A stretch of DNA of 64,000 nucleotides from Trichomonas vaginalis G3 (GCF_026262505.1 NC_067206.1:19675319-19739318), one strand, 5' to 3'; positions 1 through 10,757 are shown, counted from the stretch's first letter. The notes: generated from the letters alone by a model not told the origin. Program-made: numbers and translations.

Positions 1-7
1 CGCAGCC

Positions 8-2640
8 ATGCAAAAGGCAATGAAAAGTGCAGAATATATAAAAGCTAACAATGACTGGTTAGATGCCCAAGCCAACGCTAAAGCAGCCCAGCTTATAGGG
101 TCAATAAGGACAAAAATACAAGCGGATGAAGACAGTTCAAATGAAGCTTTAACAAATGCTGACTTTAAGAACGCCTTCGAAGCTCTTCATAGTAAGGTGA
201 AACAAGTGAACGACTTCTCATCTGGAAAGAAACTGAAGTCTGAATGTTTCGACAAAGAGTTAAAAGAAGTAGCACAAAATATGACGAAAATAACAGATGC
301 AGCAACGAGACAGGCAGTTCAAAGTGCCTATGACGCCGTTAGAGCAACTGTTGTGAAAAGTCAAGAAAAAGAGTTACAACAGACCAAAACAGACCTAGTA
401 AATGCTTTCTTAAAAACGAAAAGTCAGGTAGGACATTACGCTGCAGATGGAACATATGTGCCAGCTGGTGGAACTTATATACCAGCTGGTGGAACTTATA
501 TACTAGCTAGTGGAACTTATATACCACCAAACCCTCCAAGAGAAGCACCTGCACCAGGACTACCTAACACATTTACATCGTCACATGGACATAGACACAG
601 GCATGCACCAAAACCAACACAACAACCACCTCCACAACCAACACAACAACCAGCACAACAACCACCTCCACAACCAACACAACAACCAACAGTTCAAAAC
701 CCTGCACAACAACAACCACAAACAGAGCAAGGACATAAAAGAAGTAGAGAACAAGGAAACCAAGAATTCTTAAAAATGCTTAAAGAAGACTATGGTTACC
801 CAGATAGTATTGACTTTAGTGACAGATATAAAGAAGCTATTAGAAAGTTCAAGGATGGAAATACTGACCCGAACCTATTTAGCTTTATGGCTCTGCACCA
901 AAGGGGATATAATCTCAAACCTGGAAAATACAAGCTCGCTAAGGGATATGATTTAATAGCATATCATCCAAATGACATGGATGAATTTACTCCGAGATAT
1001 TTGATGTCAGAGCTAAATGACAATTTAACTCTCTTCATGAAACGCGTAAAAAATAGAGACGGAACGAAAGAAGAAAGGTTTGTGAGTCCGGATGACTTAG
1101 AAAGGGAACTTTTTAAAAACGGTCTCGGAATATATGAAATGCCACCAGATGAGGTACAAGAAACTCCACAGGAAGAAGTTCAGATACAACCAGACATGGA
1201 AGAAATAGTTCAGCAACAACAGCTAGAAGAGCCTGAAGGAAACGAACAAGTCACTCCTTTGGAAACTAACTTCACAGAACTAGATGAAGATTTGGAACAG
1301 CCGAAAAATCTTGACCCTCAACAAGAGTATGCGGAGAATATGGAATATTTCCAAGAGTCTAAAAAAAATTCGGCTGACATAGTAGAAGAATATCGAAAAA
1401 TGTTTGCCGACATACAAAAGACTCCAACACCAGATGAAAATATTCAGCATAGAATGGAAGTACTGAAAGAAAATGTACACAAATACAACAACCCTTTTTA
1501 CTTACGAGCATTTAACGTTCAATCTTCGGATGAACTCGGTGAAAATAAAAGGTTAAATTTCAAGAAAACATATAGAAATGAAACATTGTTTAAAGTTCAT
1601 TCAGAACCTAACCAAGATGGAAACAAACCTACTTTTGTTTCTGCAGACGATGGAACTACAATGAGATGGGGTCATAAAGCTAATCCGGATAGGTGGTTCA
1701 TAAACTTACAACCTCAATTCCAAGAAGTTGTAGACGCAATGGAAGTCAATGGTGAACGAGACATAGCTGGTATTTTAAGCGCGGCTTTAATGCCATTGAA
1801 AGATATGAAACATGCAGATATTTTGGACCAGTATGAAATGAACATGGCTGATGGAAATATAACACCTGACGTTCTAAAACATTTATCTCAAAGAACTACA
1901 CAGAACCATAAAGATGGTATATTTGGTGAAGAGTTTAGAAAGAAAGTTAGGGAGGGAGAAGGAAGAGAACCTATTGTACATGACCTTGCAAACGAAAGTT
2001 TACAAAATGTCATAAAAACTTACTTTGCAGACGAATGAACTGAGAAGGGATGAATATTTAAGAAAACTCAAATGGACAGTACCAAATGAAATGTTAGTAT
2101 TGAAAAACATGTTCCTTGACAAAATAAAACCAACTACAGAAATAAATGACGCAAGACTGAAAGATTGGGTAAAAGCTTTCCCATTCACAAAAGATATTAT
2201 TGGTAACATGGAAAGAAAACCAGAATGGCTACAAAAACATATATTTGGAAACGAGCTTATTCCATATGGACAGGCACTGTTTGAAGAGCTTGAACCGGAA
2301 ACTCAGGACAGAGTCATGCAAACAATACGCGAAGACTCAAATACAAACTATGACAAACTCTTTCTAGGATATAGGTTACCTGAGATGGGCGACCAGAGCC
2401 CAAAGGCAAAAAGGACATGGGAAATTTACAACATACTAGGTGAACATGAGGCAAAGATGCAACAACTTGAAGCAGAGGGCAAGTTACCAAAGCGACACCA
2501 AAGAAGAAGAGAAGAGTAGAACAAAGTGAAAGTAGTGAAGAAGTAACTTCATCTAGTGAAAGTAGTGGCAATGAAGGAAAAAGAAGAGTTAAAAACTCAG
2601 TCAGGAAGAAAGTAAAGCTTGGTCCACGTGGGTTCTATTA
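8..2640 (+). pseudogene. Large virion-type protein part of Maverick A (broken)
   Basis: Most of this stretch reads as one long polypeptide. It has an alpha-helical, lysine-rich N-terminal part, then a short tandem motif around GGTYIPA repeated four times near residues 145-175, then a Pro/Gln-rich linker made of PTQQP-like units near residues 200-240, then an acidic Gln/Glu-rich section and a long charged C-terminal part with Ser/Glu-rich end. I do not recognise a family. Its position directly before the major capsid part and its linker-rich make-up suggest a structural or scaffold-like virion protein, but that is inference. The reading frame may begin before the window, because no stop is seen between base 1 and the first ATG. 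Broken, about one break. Confidence 0.5.
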
Positions 2641-4283
2641 TGACATATAAATCCAACTATTCTATATTTTTACCATATGAAATGTACGCCGCTCAGAATA
2701 TAACGCCAACAGTTTTGGATGCCATGAATGGAAATGTTTCCGAATGGTATAACGAATGCGACAATGCCATTAGAAGGTCAGAAATAGTTCCTGGAACTTA
2801 CGAATATACAACTGCTGTTTCTTATGGAAACGTAGGTGAGTTTGGAGAAGGTTCTTCAACAACAGTAGATATTGCTTGCGACAGGTTTCATATAATTTCT
2901 ATTGACAACTCTTTCTTATACGTGGAACAAGACATTGAAATAAAACCTTCTGCCAAGTTGTCTGACAAGAAAGGTTGCAATGGAATTTTCTATGTCGGAT
3001 ACCAATATGCTCCAGAAGTTTTCATGGGATATAAGATATATTCTAACTCTGACTTAGTTCAAACAGTAACATGGGCAAACTATGAATGGTTCGCTTTGAG
3101 AAACTCAGTACAACCACAAGCTAGAGAACAAACAGACCAGTATGCAACTATTGAGAAAATAAGAAGACTTGACCCTAACGTTCCAGGAGTTTATGTTACC
3201 TTTCTGGACAAACTGCAGCAGCAGTAACCAAAGTAAAATTGAAACTTAGAGTTCCTTTGTCATCTTTCCTCATCTTCAGGTTTTTAAGATACTTGCCAAA
3301 CTGGGCAGGAAAAATTTCTATCGAACTTACTCCAAGCAAAAATAACTTAGTCATTGCACCAACACAAGACCCATTCACTCTTACTGTAGCTGGAACTGGT
3401 GGAGCCAAGTTCTGTGACTTTTGCAAAGACAAAGTTGACTTAGACTTTGGTTTCTCAAACCTCAACACTGAAGTAAACTACTATTATTCAATGCTGCTGG
3501 AACTGCTTGGGACCCAGTTAAGTTCACATGCGAAAAATTTGAATGCAAGAGAATAGAAAGCAGACTTGCAGTCTATATGTTGGACCCAGATATTTCAAAT
3601 GCTTTAGCTGCCAAATATATTGCAGTTCCACTTATGTTCCCTATACACCAAATATCTGTCAAAGACTTTGCAGGTGAAGTTGGAAACCAAAGTGCTGACC
3701 CAGGTGCAAGAACAGATATTGCTTTAACAACTGCAATGAAACATGCAGATACTATGTTTGTACTGTTCAGACGAACTATAAATGACTATTCTTGTTTCTA
3801 CAACCCGGTATTAAATATCATATAAACATAGATGGCAAATATATCCAAGAGAAGAATATTCTACAGTTGAGGATATGAGGTCATACAACTTGACATTAGA
3901 TGCTATGAACTTTAACAACAACTTCACAACAACCATTAACCCTGAAATGCAAAGTTCTATTATGCCATATGTGAAAGTATGGACTCATACAGGAGGTCAA
4001 AAAACTCAATATACAAATGGAGACCGTTCAAACTTTTGGCTTGGCATTCCATTTGCTGACTCAGAAGACTTTATGGGTGGTATTTCAACTGTTGGTACAG
4101 TTCAAATACAATATACTGGTGACAGAGACGGTCCAATGAATTGAAAGCAAAGAAGTTTACAAAACCAATAGCACTTTTCACGGAAGATGCTCTTTTGAAA
4201 TTCGTTCGATGAAACCTGCTGGGGCTCCTCAGATTGGCATAACGACAGCTTCCATCGAGCAGATTTTGGCAGCAGGTCAGTAA
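2619..4283 (+). pseudogene. Major capsid protein part of Maverick A (broken)
   Basis: The translated pieces resemble the double jelly-roll major capsid protein of Polintons. They have alternating beta-rich segments, a motif like KLRVPLSSF that matches in position the LRIPVRRF of the capsid gene of element B, and a later segment with LFRR and aromatic residues that matches B's LFRKKDNYY region. Overall sequence similarity between the two is weak, so A and B belong to separate capsid lineages. The C-terminal tail ends with a short segment around MKPAGAPQIGITT. It lies upstream of the minor capsid gene, as is common in Polintons. Broken, with several breaks. Confidence 0.7.
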
Positions 4284-4284
4284 G

Positions 4285-4591
4285 TTGTTCTTGAACTGAC
4301 TTCTCTCCGTCAAATATTGACAGTACGCCAGTTTTGACATATATTGTATTATAAACTTACCTTTAGAAATATCGGTCAGTTTTGTTGTTATATTTTTGTC
4401 TGCTTCAAGAACTTTCACCATCTCGTTATACCAACTTTCTTTGCTTTATGAAAATATTTTGGTTCAGCAAAGACTGCTATTCTATAACATTTTCCATTGT
4501 TTGTGTAAAGAACTATTCTGTCAATGTTGTATTGTTTGTGTGTGTAAACTTTGTTTTGCTTCAATTCGAAGAGATACTCAAATACGTCCAT
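4285..4591 (-). pseudogene. Small Maverick gene of unknown function (broken)
   Basis: The minus strand from 4,591 begins MDVFEYLFELKQNK and reads like a small soluble protein rich in Lys, Tyr and Asn. I recognise no family. Its start lies only 18 bases from the start of the gene on the other strand at 4,610, so the two share a very short divergent promoter region. Broken, about one break. Confidence 0.4.
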
Positions 4592-4609
4592 CTTTTTATT
4601 CTAAGTAAA

Positions 4610-5186
4610 ATGTCATTTCCGAAAAATAGAAGCGTAAGTGTTTCAAAAGGTTTAATGGCGGTGGCAGATGTGAAGTTAAATTCACCAACTCAAACAAACA
4701 GTCAAAGTGTTGTTGTCAATGTCAAAGAAGAGATGTTGAAGTGGGGAAACCATACGAAGACGAAGATGGTATAAAATAGTTCCTGTAAAAGAACAACCAA
4801 ATCCTGAAGTTAGCAGAGACTTAAGTTCTGTTGCAGATATTCGAAACGACTACCAACAACTTAAAGACAAACTTAAAACTCAGGAGAAGATTTGTCAAGC
4901 TTTAGGTATAATGTTAAACTTGGTCGAACACAACCCTGTAAAAGTGAACTCATATGTCATCGCACCTCATGAAATTTTGAAAGAACTATTGAAACTTTTG
5001 ACAGAGGCAGACGATATAAACATCAAAGAAATAGAACCCGACATTGCTTGCTGTGGTGTTTCATATAATGTCATTGACAAGATATACGTTATGAAAGGAG
5101 GTGAAACGTTGAACTTAAAATATAGTTTCCCAGACGTCATAAAAATATTTGACGACCACAACATTTCATTAAAATTTGTTTGCTAA
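4610..5186 (+). pseudogene. Maverick gene of unknown function upstream of minor capsid genes (broken)
   Basis: The part starts MSFPKNRSVSVSKG after the leader ctaagtaaaATG that several genes of this element share. The N-terminal half is polar and of low complexity; the C-terminal half (about 100 residues) is a compact-looking alpha/beta segment with the run DIACCGVSYNVIDKIYV. No family recognised. It is followed after six bases by another small gene on the same strand, so 4,610-6,243 looks like a co-oriented capsid-related group. Broken, about one break. Confidence 0.45.
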
Positions 5187-5192
5187 GTAAAA

Positions 5193-5423
5193 ATGTCAAA
5201 ACTTCTTGAAAGATGTTTGAAGAAAAACAATATAGACTTTATTTCATGTAAAGGACTTTACACACTTTTGAACGATATGAAAGACCCTGTTTTGTTTGTT
5301 CGTGTAGACAAAGGAAAGTTCTATGTCTTTACAAAATATTTGAACTTCTTAGACAGAGAACTTCAAGAAACGCCATGTGAAAGTTTAGATGAAGTTCTTC
5401 TCCACTTTCAGAAAAACTTTTAA
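5193..5423 (+). CDS. Small Maverick protein, 76 aa, unknown
   Basis: An open frame of 76 residues beginning MSKLLERCLKKNN, preceded by the leader gctaagtaaaaATG, the same form as at the gene before it. It has mixed alpha/beta content, no transmembrane segment and no recognisable motif. It is packed tightly: six bases after the previous stop and ten bases before the next start, which supports it being a real gene of the element rather than a chance frame. Function unknown; a small virion or assembly protein is possible but only inferred from its place beside the minor capsid gene. Confidence 0.6.
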   Translation: MSKLLERCLKKNNIDFISCKGLYTLLNDMKDPVLFVRVDKGKFYVFTKYLNFLDRELQETPCESLDEVLLHFQKNF

Positions 5424-5433
5424 ATATATGTAA

Positions 5434-6243
5434 ATGGCAGAAGACATAGTGGTTTATACTATTACGACTAAAAACCCTGAGTCATATAATTCTATAACAA
5501 CAAACTTACAAAGTCCTCAAGGACGATATTGTAAACTGACCTTAAACACGATGACGACTAAAGCCTGTTTTGCTCTTTTGACACCAGAAGATTTTATTGT
5601 TGTGAATGGTAAAAAATACTCCTTTGAAGATACTTACTCAGATATACCACCAACAGGTTTTGTTGACTTATTTAATACTTTAAGGACGGATGTAACATGT
5701 GCTGCAACTAGAGCAGGTTTCATTATGTTTGGATGTCCGACTGAGTTTAGTATAAACGATATGAGCTATAATACAAAACTTATATCTGGTTTTTACTACC
5801 AACAGTTTCCTATAACAGGAAAAGGTGTCATACAAGGAATGTCTGTTCCATTGACTTTAAGTACACCTATTTTATATATTGTTTCAAACTTAGGTTCAAA
5901 GTGCTATTCGAATGTCGACAGAAACTACTATGACCAAAAGATACTCATGCGTATAAACAACACTTTCTCTGCTGGTTTGCCTATTGTTCATTCGAATGCA
6001 GAGTTTTCAGCTTTAGTAAACTCAAACACTTTAGCAAACATAAACTTAACCTTAGTTGACGCAAACTTTGTTCCTGTAAAACTTTTATGTCCTATGTATT
6101 TGTCAATGACGGCAGAAAGTTTCGAATTGGAAGATGCAACTGGTGAAAGTATTGTACTACAAGAACAACTTCAACAACAAATAGCTCAAGAACAACAAAT
6201 GCAACAAATGGAACAAATGCAACAACAAATAGCTCAAGAATAA
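5434..6243 (+). CDS. Minor capsid (penton-like) protein of Maverick A
   Basis: Open frame of 269 residues. It is beta-rich with a C-terminal segment around DANFVPVKLLCPMYLSM that I associate with the single jelly-roll penton/minor capsid proteins of Polintons, where a similar VDAN...PV.LL motif recurs. The last 40 residues are a Gln/Met-rich tail with repeats of QMQQ and QQIAQE. Length fits the family (about 250-300 residues). The stop is immediately followed by the A-run/T-run palindrome used as promoter-like signal for the next gene. It looks whole. Confidence 0.65.
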   Translation: MAEDIVVYTITTKNPESYNSITTNLQSPQGRYCKLTLNTMTTKACFALLTPEDFIVVNGKKYSFEDTYSDIPPTGFVDLFNTLRTDVTCAATRAGFIMFGCPTEFSINDMSYNTKLISGFYYQQFPITGKGVIQGMSVPLTLSTPILYIVSNLGSKCYSNVDRNYYDQKILMRINNTFSAGLPIVHSNAEFSALVNSNTLANINLTLVDANFVPVKLLCPMYLSMTAESFELEDATGESIVLQEQLQQQIAQEQQMQQMEQMQQQIAQE

Positions 6244-6273
6244 AAAAAATATTTTTTTTTATTTTTATAAAAA
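6242..6273 (+). promoter_or_regulatory. Maverick promoter-like A/T palindrome before the helicase part
   Basis: A run of eight A, then TA, then a T-run forms a perfect self-complementary block at 6,242-6,259, ending 15 bases before the ATG at 6,274. The same block precedes at least six other genes of the Maverick elements here on either strand. It differs from the TCA initiator of host genes. Confidence 0.5.
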
Positions 6274-7505
6274 ATGTACAGAATAGACGTTTCAGATTTT
6301 TATGACTTCCAAGCGTTCAGAAATATGTGTCCATTTAGAGACTATAACAAAGCAGTCGAGAATTTGAAACGTTTAGTCATTTATGTCGACTCTGCCCCAG
6401 AATGTTATGTCATGAAAGAATGGGATGTTGTCTTTAACAAACCAAAGCGACAATAGTTTCAGAACAAGAATGTAAACAGAAACTTAAGAAAATAAAAGTC
6501 GTACAAGTTGGTATGAAGATGTTAGATGCTTGGGATATCTTATTGTCAAAGTTAGAAGATTTTTCAGTTCGTGGTATAAAGTTCTATACACCATCTCCAA
6601 ACTTCTATTCTATCTTCACTGGATATAAATACGAACAAGTAGAATGGAAAGAAAATGTTATAGAAGCTTGGTTAGACCATGTCAAAGAAATTATATGCAA
6701 TGGAAACGAAAGAGTCTATGAGTATATCTTATGTTGGTTTGCAAACATCTTACAACATCCAAGTGCTAAAAATGAAACTGCTCTCATCATAATTGGAAAA
6801 CAAGGAACAGGTAAGAACACTTTCTTTACAGATATCTTATGCAAACTGTTAGAGGGCTATTCGAACCCGAATATGACAAACTTAGAAAACATCTGCGGTA
6901 AATTTAACTCTTCAATAGAGAATATGAAACTTATAGTATGTAACGAACTTCAAAGTATAGATACAACAAAGTTTTGAACTCAGATGCTTTGAAGAGTCTT
7001 ATAACAGACAAAGTTGGAGTTGTTGAAAGAAAATATAAAGACCAAAGAGTTTGTGAAAATGTTGCAAATTTCATCATGGTTTCAAACAACGCCGTTCCGA
7101 TGAAGTTAGAAAGTTCTGACAGAAGATATGTAGTTGTCAGAACGTCAGAAGCTCATATGCAAGATACAGAATATTTTGACGACTTAGCAGAAACTTTACA
7201 CCTACTTTTACAACCACTTGTTCTCATATTTCATGACATTAGATATTTCTAAGTTCAATCCAAGACAAATTCCACATACCGAAGAGAGACAAACATTGTT
7301 AGAAGCAAACAAGAGTGTATATGAACTGTTCATAGATGAAACTGACTTTGAGTGTTTAGATGAAAGGTCATTGTACGATTCGTATAAACAGTATTGTCAA
7401 GAGTATGGTTATATGACAGCGTCTAAACGAACATTCTTGGCAAATGTCAAAAGTCTTTTAGACGTACAGAATGGTGTATATACAAAGAAAAATTTTTCTG
7501 AGTAA
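6274..7505 (+). pseudogene. Superfamily 3 helicase part of Maverick A (broken)
   Basis: The translation contains the SF3 set in order: Walker A GKQGTGKNTF, Walker B around KLIVCNELQS, a B-prime-like section with KYKDQRV, and motif C ending in VSNN, followed by DRRYVV. This is the arrangement of D5/Rep-type helicases used by viruses to unwind DNA at replication. The N-terminal part has no clear primase motif. Polintons of some lineages carry such a helicase in addition to polymerase B. Broken, with a few breaks. Confidence 0.8.
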
Positions 7506-7510
7506 ATTTT

Positions 7511-7542
7511 AAAAAAAATATTTTTTTTATCCGATAGAAAAG
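7511..7542 (+). promoter_or_regulatory. Maverick promoter-like palindrome plus TATCCGAT leader
   Basis: An A-run/TA/T-run palindrome at 7,511-7,528 is followed by TTATCCGATAGAAAAG and the ATG at 7,543. Both the palindrome and the T-run-ATCYGA leader recur before other genes of the elements (for example 61,850 and 62,320 on element B). Confidence 0.5.
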
Positions 7543-7962
7543 ATGACAAAATTCATCTCAGTCAACAAGTACATGTCAGGACTTAAAGAAGAACTAGACC
7601 CATTCACATATTTGAATGTTTACTTCTACCATTTTGAAAAGTCTACATTTGACAAAGTTTGGAACATCGAACCAGTTAAGTTTGCTATTGTGACTAAAAA
7701 TGGTGCGAAATTTGAAGACTTAGACATAGAAGGTTTGTTAACAGTCAAAGAAAGTTTTGACAGAAGGTTTTCAAACCTTAAAGAAGGCAAAGCATACAAA
7801 CTTGTTATACCTTATGAACCAAAGAAAGCAGACGACTATGAATATTATGAGTCTAAGATAGTTGAAGTTCAAGGTAAATTGGGTAAAAAGATTTTAGAGT
7901 CTAAGCCAGTGTTTGCTCCTAAAGAGGAAGAGAACATTGACATTGACCCAGAAATGTTCTAA
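7543..7962 (+). CDS. Maverick protein of 139 aa, unknown
   Basis: Open frame of 139 residues beginning MTKFISVNKYMSG, with strong promoter-like signals immediately upstream. It is alpha/beta, Lys/Glu rich, with an acidic tail EEENIDIDPEMF. The size, the beta-rich central part and the acidic C-terminal tail recall single-strand DNA-binding proteins coded beside viral helicases, but no diagnostic motif is visible and this is inference only. It ends 17 bases before the stop of a convergent gene on the other strand. Confidence 0.6.
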   Translation: MTKFISVNKYMSGLKEELDPFTYLNVYFYHFEKSTFDKVWNIEPVKFAIVTKNGAKFEDLDIEGLLTVKESFDRRFSNLKEGKAYKLVIPYEPKKADDYEYYESKIVEVQGKLGKKILESKPVFAPKEEENIDIDPEMF

Positions 7963-7978
7963 AAATAAAATTTTATTT

Positions 7979-8425
7979 TTACATGTCAAATTTCTTTTTC
8001 TCTGGCTCTGGTTCTTTCTTCTCTTCTTCTACTTTCTTTTCTTTCTTTTCTCTCTTCTTCTTCTCTGGTGGAGTTATGTCAAACTTCTCAGAACCATATT
8101 TTTGTAAAAGTGCTTTGTCATTTAATAGCTCTTCTATTCTGTTTTCTATTTCATTTTCAAGAACAGCGCATGTGTCTTCTTTGCATTCTAAGAAGTTTTG
8201 TTGGACTTCATCTCTCCAAGAGGCGTCATCTCTGTCAACAAGTCTGTCATTGACAAATTTTAAGACTTCTCTGCTTAAGGTTTTATGGTTCTTGTCATAT
8301 TCCCAGAAACAGAACTTTAGAACAAATTCACCTTTCTTGTTTACACTATGTAAGATTTTATGGTCGACAGATGTTTTGCTGTCGAAAAGCTTGTCTCGAA
8401 TATAGATAGCGAAATCGCTAGACAT
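7979..8425 (-). CDS. Charged Maverick protein, 148 aa, unknown
   Basis: Open minus-strand frame of 148 residues starting MSSDFAIYIRDKLF. The first 110 residues look helical; the last 35 are almost entirely Lys and Glu (KKKREKKEKK then EEKKEPEPEKKK). It is divergent from the packaging ATPase: the two ATGs are 36 bases apart and the spacer holds aaaaattttaatttttc, probably a shared two-way promoter. No family recognised. A basic/acidic tail of this type is common in DNA-binding or core proteins, so a nucleoid-like role is possible but unproven. Confidence 0.55.
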   Translation of the reverse strand: MSSDFAIYIRDKLFDSKTSVDHKILHSVNKKGEFVLKFCFWEYDKNHKTLSREVLKFVNDRLVDRDDASWRDEVQQNFLECKEDTCAVLENEIENRIEELLNDKALLQKYGSEKFDITPPEKKKREKKEKKVEEEKKEPEPEKKKFDM

Positions 8426-8461
8426 TTCCTAAAAGATAAAAATTTTAATTTTTCTAAAAAT

Positions 8462-9337
8462 ATGTTAGAAAAAAAGTTTGCTGACATTGACAAGAAATTT
8501 GAGAATGTTTTAAATAAGAACAAGAGGAAGTTGGAAAATGCTCAGATAAAACCCATACATGACAAGTTCTTATTTGCTCAGAATGGTATAACAGGTCTAA
8601 TTGCACCGCCTGGGTCGGGTAAGACTTTCACTTATCTTAAAATGGCTGCACAACAACAAGAACTAGATGAGAAGAACCCATTCTATGAGTTAGTAGTCAT
8701 TTGTAGTACTTCTGGTCAATTTGACCAAACCGTCAATTCGTTCAAAGATATTATAAAAAAGTCTAAGTTAGTATGTATAAAAGATACTGAGTTGTTAGAT
8801 TGGATAAAGAAGTACCAAAGAAGAGTTTTGAAGTACAATGCTATAAATGAGTATGTCAATTCTAAGTTTAAAGACCCAAATGAGGAAATGCAGAGAATAT
8901 TAGAGAAGAAACACTTCAGAAACAAACAGAAAGAGATAGAATACATTTCGAAGAAATTGCAATCTTACGATTGGAAGACTTACCCTCATAGGTGTCTTCT
9001 TATCTTAGATGACTTTGCTTCTCATCCTTTGTTAAAGAACAGAGAACAAGACATGTGTCGAATTCTTAAGAAGCTCAGACACTTTAACATCTCAGTTGTC
9101 ATTTGTGTACAGACAGCAAAGAGTTTAAGTAAGGATGTAAAGAGAATACTTACTGATATCATACTTTTCCCCGGATTGTCCGAAGACGATTTCATGGAAC
9201 TTATGAAAGAGTCCATGGCAGGTAAGTTTGACAGACATGAACTATGGGAGAAGTACAAAGTCATACAAGACCCTCATACTTCTTTCAGAATTCACATCTA
9301 CGCAAACAAAGTTCAAATTGTAAAAAGTCAAGCGTAA
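8462..9337 (+). CDS. Packaging ATPase (FtsK/HerA type) of Maverick A
   Basis: A 291-residue open frame starting at the ATG at 8,462. An upstream in-frame ATG exists but lies inside the divergent gene, so the start after the AT-rich spacer is preferred. Walker A is APPGSGKT at residues 48-55 and Walker B is CLLILDDFA near residues 178-186. The rest fits the A32-like/FtsK-HerA packaging ATPases of Polintons and nucleocytoplasmic DNA viruses in length and in the position of an ICVQTAKSLS sensor-like strand about 35 residues after Walker B. It would pump DNA into a capsid. It looks whole. Confidence 0.85.
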   Translation: MLEKKFADIDKKFENVLNKNKRKLENAQIKPIHDKFLFAQNGITGLIAPPGSGKTFTYLKMAAQQQELDEKNPFYELVVICSTSGQFDQTVNSFKDIIKKSKLVCIKDTELLDWIKKYQRRVLKYNAINEYVNSKFKDPNEEMQRILEKKHFRNKQKEIEYISKKLQSYDWKTYPHRCLLILDDFASHPLLKNREQDMCRILKKLRHFNISVVICVQTAKSLSKDVKRILTDIILFPGLSEDDFMELMKESMAGKFDRHELWEKYKVIQDPHTSFRIHIYANKVQIVKSQA

Positions 9338-9436
9338 AAATGTAAGTGTTTGAGTCTTAGTCTGTTGTGGTGCTGGGGCTGTCGGTTCTTCTGACTTTGG
9401 AATGGACTCGGTTGGTGGTACGTCGGACATTCGTTT

Positions 9437-9830
9437 GTGTCTTGTCGGAAGGAAGGACTTTTCCTGTCGGAAGGAAGGACTTTTCCTGTCGGAAAGAAAA
9501 ACTTTTTCTGTCGGAAGGAAAAACTTTTTCTGAAGGTCGGCCAAAAAGTTCTCAATTTTCGAAAATTTGAATGGTTTACGGACGGACAACAGAAAAAATT
9601 TTTCCTGTTGGAAAGAAAAACTTTTCCTGTCGGAAAGAAAAACTTTTCCTGTCGGAAGGAAGGACTTTTCCTGTCGGAAGGAAGGACTTTTCCTGTCGGA
9701 AGGAAGGACTTTTCCTGTCGGAAGGAAGGACTTTTCCTGTCGGAAGGAAGGACTCGGAATGTCGGAAGGAAGGACTCGGAATGCCAGAAGGAAGGACTCG
9801 GAATGCCAGAAGGACTCGGACAAGACAATT
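9437..9830. repeat. 22-bp minisatellite (about 16 units)
   Basis: The unit is close to cctgtcggaaggaaggactttt and is repeated head to tail, first at about 9,437-9,535, then after a short unrelated piece at about 9,590-9,830. Sub-variants replace ggaagg with gaaaga or ttttcc with tcggaa. Because 22 is not a multiple of three, every frame stays open for 22 residues at a time, giving several long overlapping frames that I do not take as genes. It fills the gap between the ATPase and the KilA-N gene stops. Confidence 0.9.
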
Positions 9831-9889
9831 TACCATCTAGAGCTACCTGAGCCATCTTTGGTGTCAAGCTTGAAAAATAAATGGTTCAT

Positions 9890-10669
9890 TTACTCTTCTT
9901 CTTTGAAGTTATCGAAATACTCTGTTATCTTTTCCTTCAGTAGCGGTAAGTCTTCTTTGAATGTAAGTATTGTACAACCTTTCATATCATAGTGTGTTTG
10001 AGGTAACGTATCTTGAACTATCTGTTTAACATCTTCATTTGGTGTCATTGAAATCGGTAAGTTTTCGCGATAGAACCAATTTCTGTCAGATTTGTAAATC
10101 TTAGCTAAGTCGTAAAAGCTTTTGTTGTTTCTTCTGACTAAATGCAACATAACCATATCTCTGTCTTCTTCATTTTCCATCTCTTCAGTGTAAATCATAT
10201 ACTTATAGTTCTTTTCCTTTCCTTTTGGTACCGAACGTGGTATTCTTTTCTGTATGTTTTTGTCTTCTTTCATCATATCTTCTCTCTGCTTTGTACAAAG
10301 TTCGTCAAGAAGTTTACAAACATACCATGCATAGCGAGGTGAAGCCCACATTGCTATTGAACTAACTAGGAACTTATGAACATATATACCTTTTAGATGC
10401 GATGGTAAGTTTTGTCTGTCTTGGTACATCTTTTTAAGTTCTACATGTTCAAACTCACTGAGGAGTTCATGAGTGCTATTTAATTCAAACCAGTCTTGTG
10501 GTTTCTTAGTATCTGGAGCAAAACATGCTGTCAAAATACTTTGCATTTGGTACATGTCATCTTTGACCGAACGAATGAGACGGAGTTGTTTGTTAAACTG
10601 AACCCACTCGTATTCTTCACTTATGGCTTCATGAACGATAGCAGTTGTTGTGTTCTCTGATGTTGACAT
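9890..10669 (-). CDS. KilA-N / DUF3627-type protein of Maverick A
   Basis: A minus-strand frame of 259 residues from the ATG at 10,669 (MSTSENTTT). The N-terminal 130 residues match a KilA-N DNA-binding domain in pattern: YQMQSI, then W..., then GIYVHKFLVSSIAMWASPRYA, the conserved end of the fold. The C-terminal half has VPKGKEKNYKYMIYTE and VMLHLVRRNNKSFYDLAKIYK, typical of the DUF3627 region of poxvirus and iridovirus KilA-N proteins. A near-identical gene is present in element B at 55,151. It is likely a DNA-binding regulator. The neighbour on the same strand, upstream, is a GIY-YIG nuclease gene, and the pair forms a cassette. It looks whole. Confidence 0.8.
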   Translation of the reverse strand: MSTSENTTTAIVHEAISEEYEWVQFNKQLRLIRSVKDDMYQMQSILTACFAPDTKKPQDWFELNSTHELLSEFEHVELKKMYQDRQNLPSHLKGIYVHKFLVSSIAMWASPRYAWYVCKLLDELCTKQREDMMKEDKNIQKRIPRSVPKGKEKNYKYMIYTEEMENEEDRDMVMLHLVRRNNKSFYDLAKIYKSDRNWFYRENLPISMTPNEDVKQIVQDTLPQTHYDMKGCTILTFKEDLPLLKEKITEYFDNFKEEE

Positions 10670-10757
10670 TTCTGTCTTTACATACAAAATAAAAAATAAA
10701 ATAAAAATAAAATTAGCGTTATTTTCTGACTTTCACAAAAGACCAAAAATAAACGCT

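Noticed and set aside
510-773. His/Asn/Gln-rich frame overlapping the first Maverick gene
   Set aside because: It is the shifted reading of the Pro/Gln linker of the large protein.
8360-8461. Longer N-terminus for the packaging ATPase from an upstream ATG
   Set aside because: It would overlap the divergent gene starting at 8,425, while the ATG at 8,462 follows an AT-rich promoter-like spacer.
9367-9992. Several long overlapping open frames (60-190 codons) on both strands
   Set aside because: They come from a 22-base repeat without stops; composition is repetitive in every frame, no start signals fit, and the frames overlap each other and the genes at both ends.
10669-10690. GTATGT in the leader as a possible trichomonad 5' splice site
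   Set aside because: The distance to any AG before the ATG is about 14 bases, too short for an intron, and no ACTAACACACAG-type 3' signal exists. The word is part of a leader shared by several genes.
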